Below are positions 1-9,394 of a stretch of DNA of 64,000 nt, one piece after another (the stretch's first letter is position 1; every line of letters begins with the position of its first letter). The notes under the pieces were generated by a model that did no database searches, was not told the origin of the DNA, and saw only the letters and a list, made by a program, of their open reading frames with translations. A program made the translations under genes and the position numbers. The stretch lies in the NCBI RefSeq assembly GCF_014698755.1, contig NZ_JACJTO010000005.1:92698-156697 (forward strand), in the 5' to 3' direction. This DNA comes from Aphanizomenon flos-aquae FACHB-1287. Lineage in GTDB: Bacteria > Cyanobacteriota > Cyanobacteriia > Cyanobacteriales > Nostocaceae.

Positions 1-1
1 C

Positions 2-790
2 TTAGCCTACTATCACATTTTACGAGGGGATTGGGCGAAAGGGGTGGAGATATTAGCCAAATTTACCACAGAATCCCCCAATTATCCTTATGGTTGGTAT
101 TATTATGGGCTGAGTTTATTCCACACAGGGAAATACCAGCAAGGGGCGGAAATGATGGTGAAAGCGTATTATCTGTATCCCCATGACCGGGAAATTTATC
201 GGGGGTTGTGTGAAATTTTACCCTTTGCACCTGATCCAGTGAAGAGTAAAACGATTCTTGCTTCCATAGTGGAGGAGATGTTAACGCGCTTTCCTGAATG
301 CTGGAGTATGTGGACAACTGCGGGGCGGGTATTGGTGGAACATTTTCCAGACATTGAACGGGGTTGTCAGGTTTCCCAACAGGGAACAAAACTACAACCC
401 CAGTTAGCGGATACTTGGTTGCGTCATGGCCAGGTGTTGATTTTGGCTCGTAAACATCGGGAAGCCCTGGAAGCCTTAAAAAAGGCATGGGAGCTTTTAC
501 CAGATGGCAGTTATTTGCAATCCGTACCAGCGGCGTTTTGGTTGGGGGAAAGTTATCGAGTTTTGAAAAATGCTAAGGCTAGTAAACGGTGGTGGGAGGT
601 AGCTGCTCAAGGATGTCAGGAGTTGAGGTTATTTAACCCAGCCATGGCTGATTACTGGTTAGGGAAGGTGATGTTTCGTTTGGGGGATAAATCAGGGTCT
701 AGACAGGCTTATAAAGGGGCTTTGAGTCAGCAGTTGTTGTATCCCGTGCGTGGGGAGGTGGAGAGAATTTTGGAGAAGCTTAAAAGGTAA
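2..790 (+). CDS. TPR-like repeat protein, 5' end outside the window
   Basis: The frame is open from the first bases, so the start lies upstream; a GTG at 44 is only an internal candidate. The visible part (about 262 residues) is a run of paired amphipathic helices with spaced W, Y, G and A positions (for example WYYYGLSLFHTGKY and DTWLRHGQVLILARKHREAL), the pattern of tetratricopeptide repeats, which serve as protein-binding scaffolds. No catalytic domain is visible. Its last codons (from about 768) are repeated almost exactly at 2273, beyond the two secreted-protein genes that follow. Function unknown; the TPR assignment is from pattern only. Confidence 0.7.
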   Translation, partial: LAYYHILRGDWAKGVEILAKFTTESPNYPYGWYYYGLSLFHTGKYQQGAEMMVKAYYLYPHDREIYRGLCEILPFAPDPVKSKTILASIVEEMLTRFPECWSMWTTAGRVLVEHFPDIERGCQVSQQGTKLQPQLADTWLRHGQVLILARKHREALEALKKAWELLPDGSYLQSVPAAFWLGESYRVLKNAKASKRWWEVAAQGCQELRLFNPAMADYWLGKVMFRLGDKSGSRQAYKGALSQQLLYPVRGEVERILEKLKR

Positions 791-912
791 GAGGGGTAAG
801 GTTTATGGCGATTTAGTCCAGTTTTTTTGGGGGGGAAATTTGCCGGTAACTCGAAAAATTCACAAATGGGGGGGGGTAAAACGTCTAACTAGTGTGGGAA
901 GAAAAAACCACA
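768..912. repeat. Copy 1 of a ~145-bp direct repeat flanking two secreted paralogs
   Basis: This stretch covers the last codons of the TPR gene plus the following spacer. A diverged copy (by eye close to 90 percent identical) lies at 2273-2418. The two copies bracket the paralogous genes at 944 and 1622. Short open frames through both copies are fortuitous. Confidence 0.8.
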
Positions 913-943
913 ATTACATTCAACTTATCAAGGATTTTTGAGG

Positions 944-1510
944 ATGAAATCTCTAACTAGAGTTTTTACTGCTTTTCTATTGGCTATAACCATTGCCTTC
1001 GGTGGTTTTTCTGGCAATGCCCATGCTAAAGTGGGCGCTAACGTCAATGTTGCAATTGATGTTAATACAACCATAGCTCAAGTTTTAGGGCTAGTCACCT
1101 CGACACAGGAATTTCAAATGGTGATAATTAATAAAACTAAGCATGATCTTATCCGTTCGGGTTCTCACAATGACCTAGGAAATTGGGTTCTTGTTGATGT
1201 TCCTCCATTAACGGCTCAATATAGAGATTGGACAGAGAGTGGTGCTGGGTATTTTAGCTTTGCTGCTAACTATGCAGTTGGAAATACTGGAAAATATTTC
1301 CAATTTGCAGCTTCATGGCCTGTTGTAGGAGCCCGAAAAATTAATATCTGTACAGAAAATAACTCTGGCAACCCTCCTGCAAAAACATGTTGGCAGAATA
1401 TGAGGAATGCAGGTTCTGATGACAAAAATGTGACAAATGGTGAATTCTTTGGTAGAGCGTTGATGGGCAATGACAAGGGCAGAGTTCAGTGGATATATGA
1501 AGTGAGATAA
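944..1510 (+). CDS. Secreted protein of unknown function, paralog 1
   Basis: Begins with a Sec-type signal peptide: MKSLTRVF, then a hydrophobic core and cleavage near NAHA, about residue 28. The ATG at 944 was chosen over the upstream TTG because the next gene starts the same way (MKSLAKVF). The mature part of about 160 residues is beta-rich, with MVIINKTKHDL, an FSFAANYAVG motif and a terminal VQWIYEV. The same skeleton (VEIANKT, FSFASNYRV, SIWLFEV) recurs in the next gene, so the two are paralogs. The pattern loosely recalls small extracellular beta-sandwich proteins such as aegerolysins, but no diagnostic motif was found. A strong terminator follows. Confidence 0.75.
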   Translation: MKSLTRVFTAFLLAITIAFGGFSGNAHAKVGANVNVAIDVNTTIAQVLGLVTSTQEFQMVIINKTKHDLIRSGSHNDLGNWVLVDVPPLTAQYRDWTESGAGYFSFAANYAVGNTGKYFQFAASWPVVGARKINICTENNSGNPPAKTCWQNMRNAGSDDKNVTNGEFFGRALMGNDKGRVQWIYEVR

Positions 1511-1528
1511 CTTGATCTAATTGATCTA

Positions 1529-1566
1529 AAAAGAGGTAGGTATGTTTTTTCCTACCTCTTTTTTAG
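1529..1566 (+). terminator. Rho-independent terminator after secreted paralog 1
   Basis: AAAGAGGTAGG pairs with CCTACCTCTTT across a ten-base loop, followed by a T run. It lies 19 bases after the stop at 1510 and separates the two paralogs into individual transcription units. Confidence 0.85.
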
Positions 1567-1621
1567 TAGTTGCTGATTTTGAAAAATTTGTCATTTTGAG
1601 TTAACTAAGGATATCTAATTT

Positions 1622-2212
1622 ATGAAATCTCTAGCTAAAGTTTTTATTGCTTTGTTGTTGACTGTAACTATTGCCTTTGGTAGTTTTAATACTCGTGCCA
1701 ACTCTTCACCTATAAGTTATGTAGACCATAATCAAGTTAGTTCATCTGATCTACAACCGCAAATTCTTCCTAATCAAAGTATAGAAATACCAATGACCAT
1801 AACCTATAAAAGGATTGTTGAAATAGCTAACAAAACTCAATGTATTCTTAGACCTGTAGGTGTTTATAATAAATCTTTAGAATGGCCTCTCGGTGATGTC
1901 GGTTCATTGCGACTAGTCGCTGAAAGATTTAATAGTGATACTTTTTCTTTTGCTTCTAATTATCGAGTTGATTGTGGAATAGGTAAAGAAAAAAGAAATT
2001 TACAATTTTCGACTTCATTAGATACTGAAGGGAATAAAAAAATTAATGTTGGAGTTATTAATCAAAATGGCAATCAGCCAGCAAAATCAACTTGGGATAA
2101 AATGACAGATCCTAGTGATAAATCTCTCCTTAATCATTCTTTTGGGGTTAATGCTTTTATCAGACAAAAAGACCAAACATCAATCTGGCTGTTTGAAGTT
2201 GTAGAAAAATAA
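1622..2212 (+). CDS. Secreted protein of unknown function, paralog 2
   Basis: The signal peptide (MKSLAKVFIALLL..., cleavage near NTRANS) is nearly the same as that of the preceding gene, and the mature part keeps the same landmarks (EIANKT, FSFASNYRV, NQPAKSTWDKM, SIWLFEVVE). Mature regions have diverged well beyond the signal peptides. An AAGGA about 11 bases upstream supports the start. It is bounded upstream by the terminator at 1529 and downstream by the second copy of the flanking direct repeat. The product is probably exported; its activity is unknown. Confidence 0.75.
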   Translation: MKSLAKVFIALLLTVTIAFGSFNTRANSSPISYVDHNQVSSSDLQPQILPNQSIEIPMTITYKRIVEIANKTQCILRPVGVYNKSLEWPLGDVGSLRLVAERFNSDTFSFASNYRVDCGIGKEKRNLQFSTSLDTEGNKKINVGVINQNGNQPAKSTWDKMTDPSDKSLLNHSFGVNAFIRQKDQTSIWLFEVVEK

Positions 2213-2272
2213 TAACTTTTTTTGTGGAGTTTTGATTCTGTAGGGTGCGTTAGTGCTGCGGGAATTTCGAGA

Positions 2273-2418
2273 CAATTTTGGAGAAGCTTAAAAGGTAAGA
2301 GGGGTAAGGTTTATGGCGATTTAGGGTGGTTTTTTTGGGGGGGGAAATTTGTCCTTAACTCGAAAAATTCACAAATGGGGGGAGTAAAACGTCTAAATAG
2401 TGTGGGGGGAAAAAACAC
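2273..2418. repeat. Copy 2 of the ~145-bp direct repeat
   Basis: Matches 768-912, including the last codons of the TPR gene, a GGGGGG-containing spacer and the segment ending GTGTGGG. Copy 2 has a few substitutions and small indels. Together with copy 1 it marks the ends of a segmental duplication. Confidence 0.8.
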
Positions 2419-2583
2419 AGCTTGAGGTATGAGAGTGAAAGTGAGCGATCTCCAGTCCTAGCATAGTTCACAACTTACTACTAACCCAACTTACCAGTTT
2501 TTTTATCTAACCTAATAAAAAACGAACTCAAAAGTTGACAACCAATACACGTAAAAGGAGAGATCAAATGAGCAACTCAGCTT

Positions 2584-2670
2584 GTAGGGTGCGTTAATGA
2601 AATGTAACGCACCTTATGTATGTTTATTTACTGATTTTCGGTGCGTTACGCTGTCGCTAACGCACCCTAC
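2584..2670. repeat. Palindromic dispersed repeat, GTAGGGTGCGTTA type
   Basis: Perfect 13-bp terminal inverted repeats (GTAGGGTGCGTTA at 2584, TAACGCACCCTAC ending at 2670) enclose a nested pair (TAACGCACC / GGTGCGTTA). A half copy lies at 2240 and a shortened hairpin at 3664. This is the structure of a small palindromic or MITE-like repeat; no coding capacity. Confidence 0.8.
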
Positions 2671-2845
2671 GTTTTTGTCCGTGGTTGATAGCCTTTCCCT
2701 TGTTTCCTCACCAATCAATCAACTTAATTTGGTATAAACTAGGTTTTGTTACTATAATTTATGTTTCTAAATCTTTAATTGCCTTTTGAACCTTTCATCT
2801 GAGATATTATGCTATTAACAGTGGTTAAATAAGTTTAATTTATGT

Positions 2846-3262
2846 ATGCCAGCTAAAGATTTATTTCATAATACAGTTAAAACAGCCCTGACAAAAGATG
2901 GATGGACAATTACTGACGAGCATCTATTTATTCAAGTTGAGGATATTGATTTTTACATAGACTTAACAGCAGAGAGAATTTTAGCTGCTGAAAAAACTGG
3001 TAAAAAAATAGCAGTAGAGATAAAATCTTTTTTAGGAGCCTCAGACGTAACTGAATTTCATCTAGCACTTGGTCAATGTCTTAACTACCGTTCAGCGCTG
3101 AGGTTGACCCAACCTGCTCGGATTTTGTATTTAGCCGTTCCGGTAGATGTTTATGATGAGTTTTTTAGTCGGAAGTTTATTCAAAGAATAATTGGCGAAT
3201 ATGACCTAAAATTACTGATTTTTAACCCAGATCAAGAGGAGATTGTGATATGGAGAGACTAA
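2846..3262 (+). CDS. xisH: XisH-family protein
   Basis: A 138-residue protein that reads as XisH from start to end: MPAKDLFH, a central IAVEIKSFLG segment typical of endonuclease-like folds, and the terminal EEIVIWRD. XisH was named as one of the proteins needed with the recombinase XisF for fdxN-element excision in Anabaena. Many cyanobacteria carry paralogous xisH-xisI pairs with no recombinase nearby, and none is visible here, so a role in excision is not supported by context. The end overlaps the next gene by 13 bases, implying translational coupling. Confidence 0.9.
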   Translation: MPAKDLFHNTVKTALTKDGWTITDEHLFIQVEDIDFYIDLTAERILAAEKTGKKIAVEIKSFLGASDVTEFHLALGQCLNYRSALRLTQPARILYLAVPVDVYDEFFSRKFIQRIIGEYDLKLLIFNPDQEEIVIWRD

Positions 3263-3579
3263 ATTACAAAGAAATAGTCCAAACAATTCTGGAAGGTCAC
3301 GCAAGAAATCGCCCAAATAATCAAACAGAAGTCAAATTGATATTTGATACAGAGCGCGATCATTATCAAGTTATTAATATTGGTTGGCAAGAACTAACGC
3401 GAATATTTGGTTGTATTATTTACGTAGAAATTAAAGATGGCAAAATTTGGATTGAACGCGATGGCACAGAAATCGGAGTAGCTAATGAATTAGTAGAAGC
3501 TGGAGTTCCTAAACAAGATATAGTTTTGGGTTTTAAAGCTCCATACAAACGGAAATTTACCGATTTTGCTGCTAGTTGA
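3250..3579 (+). CDS. xisI: XisI-family protein
   Basis: A 109-residue protein with XisI hallmarks: an N-terminal LNYKEIVQTILEGHA helix, a DTERDHYQVINIGW strand pair, KIWIERDGTE and a C-terminal VLGFKAPYKR. It overlaps the xisH end and is the constant partner of that family; the two are thought to act together. No fdxN-type element ends or xisF are visible in this window. A convergent hairpin follows at 3664. Confidence 0.9.
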   Translation: MERLNYKEIVQTILEGHARNRPNNQTEVKLIFDTERDHYQVINIGWQELTRIFGCIIYVEIKDGKIWIERDGTEIGVANELVEAGVPKQDIVLGFKAPYKRKFTDFAAS

Positions 3580-3663
3580 ACCGTATATAATTCCGGTAAA
3601 ATAAGGTAATTAGGGAAGGAACCTACAGATGGAGTATGTGATAGCGATCGCTGATCCTCTAGA

Positions 3664-3687
3664 GTGCGTTAATAGAATTTAACGCAC
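3664..3687. terminator. Hairpin between convergent xisI and priA
   Basis: Perfect 9-bp inverted repeat GTGCGTTAA / TTAACGCAC with a six-base loop, in the gap between two convergent genes. It is a short relative of the palindrome at 2584-2670 and could act as a two-way terminator, though the T run is weak. Confidence 0.5.
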
Positions 3688-3706
3688 CATTCCACATTTT
3701 ACACAA

Positions 3707-6190
3707 CTACATGATATTAACAGGATCAACATCAATTGCCAAACTCACAGAAGCGGGACAAAGCGATCGCACTTCTGGCCAATCTGGTAAATTTGGTAAA
3801 GCATCAGGAGCAAATTTAAGTAATATTTGCCAGCGATAACGGTTTGCAACTCGTAAAATATTAGCCGGTACAGGTCCTAATATTTCAACCCCATCTTTAT
3901 CATGCAAAAATGTAGCGATAATTTGGGCTGTGTTTTGGACTTGAATCGCATCTAAACTACTTAAACGCAATAAAATTAATCTTCCATAGGGAGGATAATT
4001 TAGAGCTTGCCTTTGTGCTAACTCGGTATTAGCAAAAGATTGATAATCATGTTTTTGCACCGCTTCAATAATCGGATGTTCTGGGGTATAGGTTTGGATA
4101 ATTACCCTACCTGGATCATCCCCTCTTCCCGCCCTACCTGTAACTTGGGTCAGAGTTTGAAATGTACGTTCATTAGCGCGATAATCAGATAAATGCAATA
4201 ATCCGTCCGCAGCCACCACACCCACAAGAGTAACTTGGGGTAAATCTAACCCCTTCGTTAACATCTGTGTACCTACTAATAAATGGGCTTCACCCCTAGC
4301 AAATTGGCTGAGAAGTTCACGATGTGAACCTTTTTTGGTGGTAGTATCACTATCAAAGCGAATAATTTTTAAATTGGGAAATTCTTTAGTTAATTCCTGC
4401 GCTACCCGCTGAGTACCACTACCGAAAAACTTCAAATAAGGGGAACTGCATTCGGGACAATAGGGAGGAGACAAGCGCCCATAATTACAATAATGACAGC
4501 GTAATAATTCTGGGGCTTCTGCTGCGACGTGATGATAAGCTAAGGATACATCACAGTTAGGGCATTCTAACACATATCCACAACTTCGACAAGATACAAA
4601 TGTACTATATCCCCGGCGATGAATAAATAATATTCCCTGTTCTTGTTTTTCTTCTAATTGTTGTAGTGCATTTTGCAGCTTTCTACTAAAAATAGACCGA
4701 TTTCCCTCTTTTAACTCTCGACGCATATCCACAATTTCCACCGGGGGTAATGGCCGGGAATTAATGCGTTCTGGTAATGATAAATATTGATGATTTCTGC
4801 TTACCCAACTTTCTAAAGAGGGAGTTGCAGAACCTAAAATCACGGGACAATTTTCTAATTCGGCTCGCCATTGGGCCACGGTACGGGCATGATAGGTGGG
4901 AATGGGAGCATCTTGTTTAAAGCTGCTGTCGTGTTCTTCGTCCAGGACAATCAAGCCTAGATTGGGTAAGGGAGCAAAAATGGCGCTGCGGGTACCGATA
5001 ATGATTTGTGGTTCTCCTGTGAGCATTTGTCGCCAGGTGTCGAAACGTTCACCGTCGGAAAGGGCACTATGATAAACGTGGACTTTGCTACCAAATCTAG
5101 CCCGGAATCTGTCTGTAAGTTGGGGTGTAAGTCCAATTTCGGGCACTAAGACCAGAGCAGATTTCCCTTGTTCAAGTAATGGTGATATGGCTTGCAAGTA
5201 TACTTCAGTTTTTCCTGAACCTGTCACTCCATGTAACAATACTCGAGCAAATCCAGTTAAGGAATTAATTGTTTGTAAGGCGTGATTTTGGGCGGGTGTT
5301 AAGGATTTTGCCCAATCTCTGGTGACTGTGGGTCCTTGTTCTCTCCGTAATATTTCCCTGTCTTCAATGACTATATAGCGTTTATCTACTAGGGGTTTGA
5401 GTGCGGAGGTATTGGTACCACAAAGTTGCAATAATTCACTTTGCCACATTTCCCCCCCTTGTCTGCGTAAAATTTCGATAATTTCTTGTTGACGGGGTTT
5501 TAAATCGTTATCTTCAGGGCGTAATTCCTGCACCCCTACTAGTGTAACTGCTTTTGCTAATTTGGGTTGGGTAAGTCGTGGCGGTTCTAAATAATTTTCT
5601 GCTAATCCTAAGCGGATTAATTCCTGAATTCCCCGATATGCAGCTTTAACTTTTTGTTTAATGTAGTGATAACTATAATCTGCGGTGGGGTTCTTTTGTA
5701 GAAGAGCGATTATTTGCTGGGCTGTAGGGTTGATATAAATATTAATATTTTTTCTACCCAAAGAAGTCAACCTAAGACGACGTTGGGATTTCCCTAACAA
5801 TCCTGGTGGTAAAGCAACGCGAACTACTTGAATAATAGGTGTGTAGTAATAGGTTGCAACGCGATTGAGTAATGTCCAATAACCGGGAGGGAAAAATTCT
5901 GGACTAACAACATCTTCTACTTCTCGGATTTTCTCTGGTGCTAAATCTGCGGGAGGTTCGGTTAATAAGCGAATAGCTATGGCACCTATCTGTGTTGCAC
6001 CAAAGGGAACACTTAAAATGTCCCCTGCTTTGATTTGTAGTTGTTCAGGTATTTTATAGGTAAATAGGTCTAAACATCCTGGACAGTCTACAAGCACTTC
6101 TACCCATTGATACGGCTTTGGTTGAGATTGATATGATCCCCTCAGTTCAGCTACAGCGATAGCAGATGATCTTTTACTAATGCTATACAT
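3707..6190 (-). CDS. priA: Primosomal protein N', replication restart helicase PriA
   Basis: An 827-residue superfamily 2 helicase that reloads the replisome at stalled forks. Visible in order: an N-terminal DNA-binding region (VEVLVDCPGCLDLFTYKIP), Walker A GVTGSGKTEVY near residue 320, the DEEH box (VLDEEHDSSFKQ) near 415, zinc-binding CxxC pairs (CRSCGY, CPNCD, CHYCNYG, CPECSSPY) at about 533-585, and helicase motifs V-VI (GTQMLTKGLD, QVTGRAGRG). It is somewhat longer than the E. coli protein, as is usual in cyanobacteria. The start used is the first ATG; a slightly later start is possible. Confidence 0.95.
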   Translation of the reverse strand: MYSISKRSSAIAVAELRGSYQSQPKPYQWVEVLVDCPGCLDLFTYKIPEQLQIKAGDILSVPFGATQIGAIAIRLLTEPPADLAPEKIREVEDVVSPEFFPPGYWTLLNRVATYYYTPIIQVVRVALPPGLLGKSQRRLRLTSLGRKNINIYINPTAQQIIALLQKNPTADYSYHYIKQKVKAAYRGIQELIRLGLAENYLEPPRLTQPKLAKAVTLVGVQELRPEDNDLKPRQQEIIEILRRQGGEMWQSELLQLCGTNTSALKPLVDKRYIVIEDREILRREQGPTVTRDWAKSLTPAQNHALQTINSLTGFARVLLHGVTGSGKTEVYLQAISPLLEQGKSALVLVPEIGLTPQLTDRFRARFGSKVHVYHSALSDGERFDTWRQMLTGEPQIIIGTRSAIFAPLPNLGLIVLDEEHDSSFKQDAPIPTYHARTVAQWRAELENCPVILGSATPSLESWVSRNHQYLSLPERINSRPLPPVEIVDMRRELKEGNRSIFSRKLQNALQQLEEKQEQGILFIHRRGYSTFVSCRSCGYVLECPNCDVSLAYHHVAAEAPELLRCHYCNYGRLSPPYCPECSSPYLKFFGSGTQRVAQELTKEFPNLKIIRFDSDTTTKKGSHRELLSQFARGEAHLLVGTQMLTKGLDLPQVTLVGVVAADGLLHLSDYRANERTFQTLTQVTGRAGRGDDPGRVIIQTYTPEHPIIEAVQKHDYQSFANTELAQRQALNYPPYGRLILLRLSSLDAIQVQNTAQIIATFLHDKDGVEILGPVPANILRVANRYRWQILLKFAPDALPNLPDWPEVRSLCPASVSLAIDVDPVNIM

Positions 6191-7357
6191 AACTCCCCGA
6201 TTTATGAATAAATATTTTGTTCACAGACTTGGTTGATTTCGGACAACCTAACTTAACTATATCCTTTGATTTTACTATATGTAAATAGTATTTTACAATA
6301 CTTCAAATATCGATCATACTTGGTAATCTGATGTTGATGTAATTTGCTGGGTAAATTACCTCTAACTATGGGGGTAATAAATAATTAAAAATTGGAAATT
6401 GATTTATCTACCTATATTCACAAAACTGAACTTGAGAAATAGGTTTAGGTAATCAGTAATCACCAGTAATAAGTAATAAGATGAAGATTGAGAATAGACA
6501 ATAAACTTTAGATTAAGTTATTGTGAAAATTCCTATATAACAAGGATTTTAACCCCTAAACATGGAATAATATATAATCATGTTATTATCCTATTAATCA
6601 GTCGTGAAATTAAAATACTGAATAAGGTATAGAGGGTTTCGATCTATTGGTAGATATTAAATACTTTTTGAATATGAGATGCTTTTAAACGATAAATATT
6701 ATCCGGATTAGAAGTTTACATTTTTGTAATTTGTATCATTTAGTAAATTTTCGTAGAGATAAATAACTCTAGTACCAAAATGGTGATTTATTTAATAACT
6801 ATCATCCTCCAAACGGGACAAACCTAAAAACTTTGCAAAAAATACACGAAAAATTTAACATATATTATTTTTCGTTGATTTGTTACCTTTTCATGAAGTT
6901 TAGACACAGACAACAGGCAACAAGCAACTGATTTTTTCGCAGATGATTTAGGATAGATATGTAGGGTTATTTCTCTATATTTTTGGAAAAATGTTGATTT
7001 GAGGAGGCTGGATATATTTGATAAATGGGAAAAAATCAAGAATATGTCTATTTCTCTTCTGAAAAAGCTAGTAACACGGGACAATTAATAATTAAAAATT
7101 AGGAAAGCAGAGCATAGAAGCTTTTCAGATATTTTTAATGATTAGTTTATGAACGCCCTTGTGTACTAACTTTTTCTGAGTGCTAAAATCAGTAATGATT
7201 ATAGGTTGTATCTAGCCAAAACTAAAAATAATGGACAAATACTGATTTACATTCCTAATTAGGAATGATCAAAAAGAAAGTATTTTGCTAATAGTAAGGG
7301 TGTATTTGTCCTCAAGGGAAAACTACCCAGCCTGAAAGAGGCTGTTGTCATGAAATT
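6191..7357. other. 1.17-kb AT-rich region with no supported gene, upstream of the sigma factor
   Basis: No convincing reading frame on either strand; an 87-codon frame at 6824-7084 on the minus strand is rich in F, S and K and has no recognisable pattern. The region contains the divergent promoters of priA and the sigma factor gene and probably a long 5' leader for the latter. A short repeat of the TAATCAGTAATCACCAGTAATAAG kind is present near 6450. Confidence 0.5.
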
Positions 7358-8527
7358 ATGTACCAAACAAAGCAACTATCCCTAAAGGAAACTATGAATC
7401 TTGCTGAATTGGGGACAATGGAAATACTAGAGAATATTACTGATCATGAAGAACCATCAATTGAGAGCTTAGATCAGGTAATATATGAAGATACTGCAAT
7501 TATCGAAAACTTGGAATCAGAAGAACGCGATGGCGATGACATGGCCGCGGCCCGTCCTTCGGGATATAATAAAACCGAAAATGATGATGCTGTGGGCGCA
7601 TTTTTTAAAGAAATGGCACGTTATCCACTACTCAAACCCGATGAAGAGGTGGAATTGGCCCGACGAGTCAGATTTTTAGAGGAAGTTAAGGAATTGCAAG
7701 CAGCTTTAGAATTGGAACTGGGATCCCACCCTAGTAAAATCCAGATAGCTTCTCGGTTACAAATGACAGAAAAGCAACTGGAAAGCCGCTTGTATCAGGG
7801 TAGAGTCGCTAAACGAAAAATGATTCGTTCCAATCTCAGGTTAGTTGTGTCTATTGCTAAACGATATTTAAATCGTGGTGTCCCTTTTCTTGATTTAATT
7901 CAAGAAGGCGCAATGGGTTTAAACCGCGCTTCCGAAAAATTTGATCCCGATAAGGGATATAAGTTTTCTACCTATGCTTATTGGTGGATTAGACAGGCGA
8001 TTACAAGGGCGATCGCTAATGATGCCAGAACTATTCGCTTACCAATCCATATTGTTGAAAAACTTAATAAACTAAAAAAGGCTCAACGGGAACTCAAGCA
8101 AAAACTCGCTCGTAATCCTACAGAAGCGGAAATGGCCGAGGCTTTGGAAATTACGGTTCACCAACTACGTCAACTTCAACAACTCCGACGACAGGCCCTT
8201 TCACTTAACCACCGTGTCGGTAAAGAAGAAGACACAGAGTTAATGGACTTGCTGGAAGATGAAGATAACCAGTCTCCCGAAGCAAAAATGAACGAAAACA
8301 TGATGCGTCAGGAGATTTGGGAAGTTTTAGGTGATGTACTTACACCTAGGGAAAAAGATGTTATTTCCCTGCGCTATGGACTGATCAGCAGCGAACCCTG
8401 TACCCTGGAAGAGGTAGGTAATATGTTTAATCTTTCCCGAGAACGAGTCCGTCAAATCCAAAGTAAGGCGATGCGAAAGTTACGTCGTCCTCACATAGCC
8501 AAGCGTTTAAAAGGATGGTTGGTATAA
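7358..8527 (+). CDS. sigC: Group 2 RNA polymerase sigma factor, SigC-like
   Basis: A 389-residue sigma-70 protein. After an acidic, variable N-terminal 75 residues come region 1.2 (GAFFKEMARYPLLKPDEEVE), region 2 with the RpoD box and core-binding helix (LDLIQEGAMGLNRASEKFD, KFSTYAYWWIRQAI), region 3, and the region 4 helix-turn-helix (TLEEVGNMFNLSRERVRQIQ) near the C terminus. The FFKEMARYPLL form of region 1.2 is what I associate with the SigC subgroup of cyanobacterial non-essential sigma factors, rather than SigA, SigB or SigD. It is single-gene, preceded by a long leader. Confidence 0.85.
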   Translation: MYQTKQLSLKETMNLAELGTMEILENITDHEEPSIESLDQVIYEDTAIIENLESEERDGDDMAAARPSGYNKTENDDAVGAFFKEMARYPLLKPDEEVELARRVRFLEEVKELQAALELELGSHPSKIQIASRLQMTEKQLESRLYQGRVAKRKMIRSNLRLVVSIAKRYLNRGVPFLDLIQEGAMGLNRASEKFDPDKGYKFSTYAYWWIRQAITRAIANDARTIRLPIHIVEKLNKLKKAQRELKQKLARNPTEAEMAEALEITVHQLRQLQQLRRQALSLNHRVGKEEDTELMDLLEDEDNQSPEAKMNENMMRQEIWEVLGDVLTPREKDVISLRYGLISSEPCTLEEVGNMFNLSRERVRQIQSKAMRKLRRPHIAKRLKGWLV

Positions 8528-8533
8528 GATATT

Positions 8534-8580
8534 AGTTATTAGTCAGTGGTCATTAGTCAGTGGTCAGTGGTTAAAAAATT
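8534..8580. repeat. Short tandem repeat island (TTAGTCAGTGGTCA type)
   Basis: Degenerate head-to-tail copies of TTAGTCAGTGGTC between the sigma factor and acetyltransferase genes. The same class of short repeat recurs at about 25915, 27487 and 58846. Confidence 0.6.
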
Positions 8581-8636
8581 TATCCATTTAGATATAAACT
8601 ACGAACTGTAGACAATAGACTATGGACTAATGACTA

Positions 8637-9131
8637 ATGACCGCTAATACTAATTTAATTATCCGCTTTGTCCAACCTAGCGATTCTCATACCTTGTTTA
8701 CATTAATTCAAGGACTTGCAGAATATGAAAAACTATCTGATGCTGTCATTGGTAATGCTGAAGCTCTCAAAGATCATTTATTCGGTTCACAAAAATATAT
8801 AGACGCAATCCTAGCTGAATTTGCGGGTAAAGCTGTGGGTTTTGCCATATTTTTTCATAATTATTCGACATTTCTCACTAAACCAGGAATTTACCTGGAA
8901 GATATCTTTATTTTGCCAGAATATCGCCGTCAAGGCATTGGTAAAGCACTTTTGGCAAAAGTAGCTCAAATAGCTATAGAAAGGGATTGTGGGCGCTTAG
9001 AGTGGAGTGTTTTAGATTGGAATGTCTCAGCCCAAGCATTTTACCGGAATATGGGAGCAGATATTTTAGAAGATTGGCGGATTTGTCGTGTGACTGAAAA
9101 GGATCTCATCCAATTAGCAAATCAAAAATGA
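8637..9131 (+). CDS. GNAT-family N-acetyltransferase
   Basis: A 164-residue GCN5-related acetyltransferase. The acetyl-CoA binding loop is clear (YRRQGIGKALLAKVAQIA), preceded by the beta-strand IYLEDIFILPEYR and followed by LEWSVLDWNVSAQAFYRNMGA. These features, with ending DWRICRVTEKDL, match the diamine (spermidine/spermine) acetyltransferase-like branch, so a polyamine or amino-acid amine substrate is plausible but unproven. The start overlaps short repeat sequence at the end of the spacer. Confidence 0.85.
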   Translation: MTANTNLIIRFVQPSDSHTLFTLIQGLAEYEKLSDAVIGNAEALKDHLFGSQKYIDAILAEFAGKAVGFAIFFHNYSTFLTKPGIYLEDIFILPEYRRQGIGKALLAKVAQIAIERDCGRLEWSVLDWNVSAQAFYRNMGADILEDWRICRVTEKDLIQLANQK

Positions 9132-9394
9132 AGTTTAAAAGATCAAGATCAATGATAAATTTGGTAAACTCCTCTTTTATCCTTCATTATCAATTTATTT
9201 TTGCTAATCTAAAATTTAAATTTACATAAATTTACATTTTGCCAAAACCATGAAAATATCAACCAATTAATCCCCAATTCTCAATTATTAGAGCCAAGTT
9301 TGACAGCCTGTCGTTTGACTAATGCAACGAAATCAAATGAGAATTATAGAGGATATTTGCATCAAGTCAGATATTGTTGTAGAGAGAACACCAG

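Larger units (their letters stand above)
2213..2845. other. Gene-free stretch with decayed repeats
   Basis: It holds the second copy of the 145-bp flank (2273-2418), a half palindrome (2240-2252, GTAGGGTGCGTTA) and a complete palindromic element (2584-2670). The open frame through 2222-2425 is only the duplicated tail of the TPR gene read in another frame. No gene is supported. Confidence 0.6.

Noticed and set aside
750..941. Open frame of 63 codons overlapping the end of the TPR gene
   Set aside because: It is the TPR gene's end and spacer read out of frame; a similar frame in the repeat copy at 2222-2425 confirms it is an artefact of duplication.
6824..7084. 87-codon frame on the minus strand in the sigma factor leader
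   Set aside because: Low-complexity, F/S/K-rich composition, no ribosome-binding site that stands out and no family pattern.
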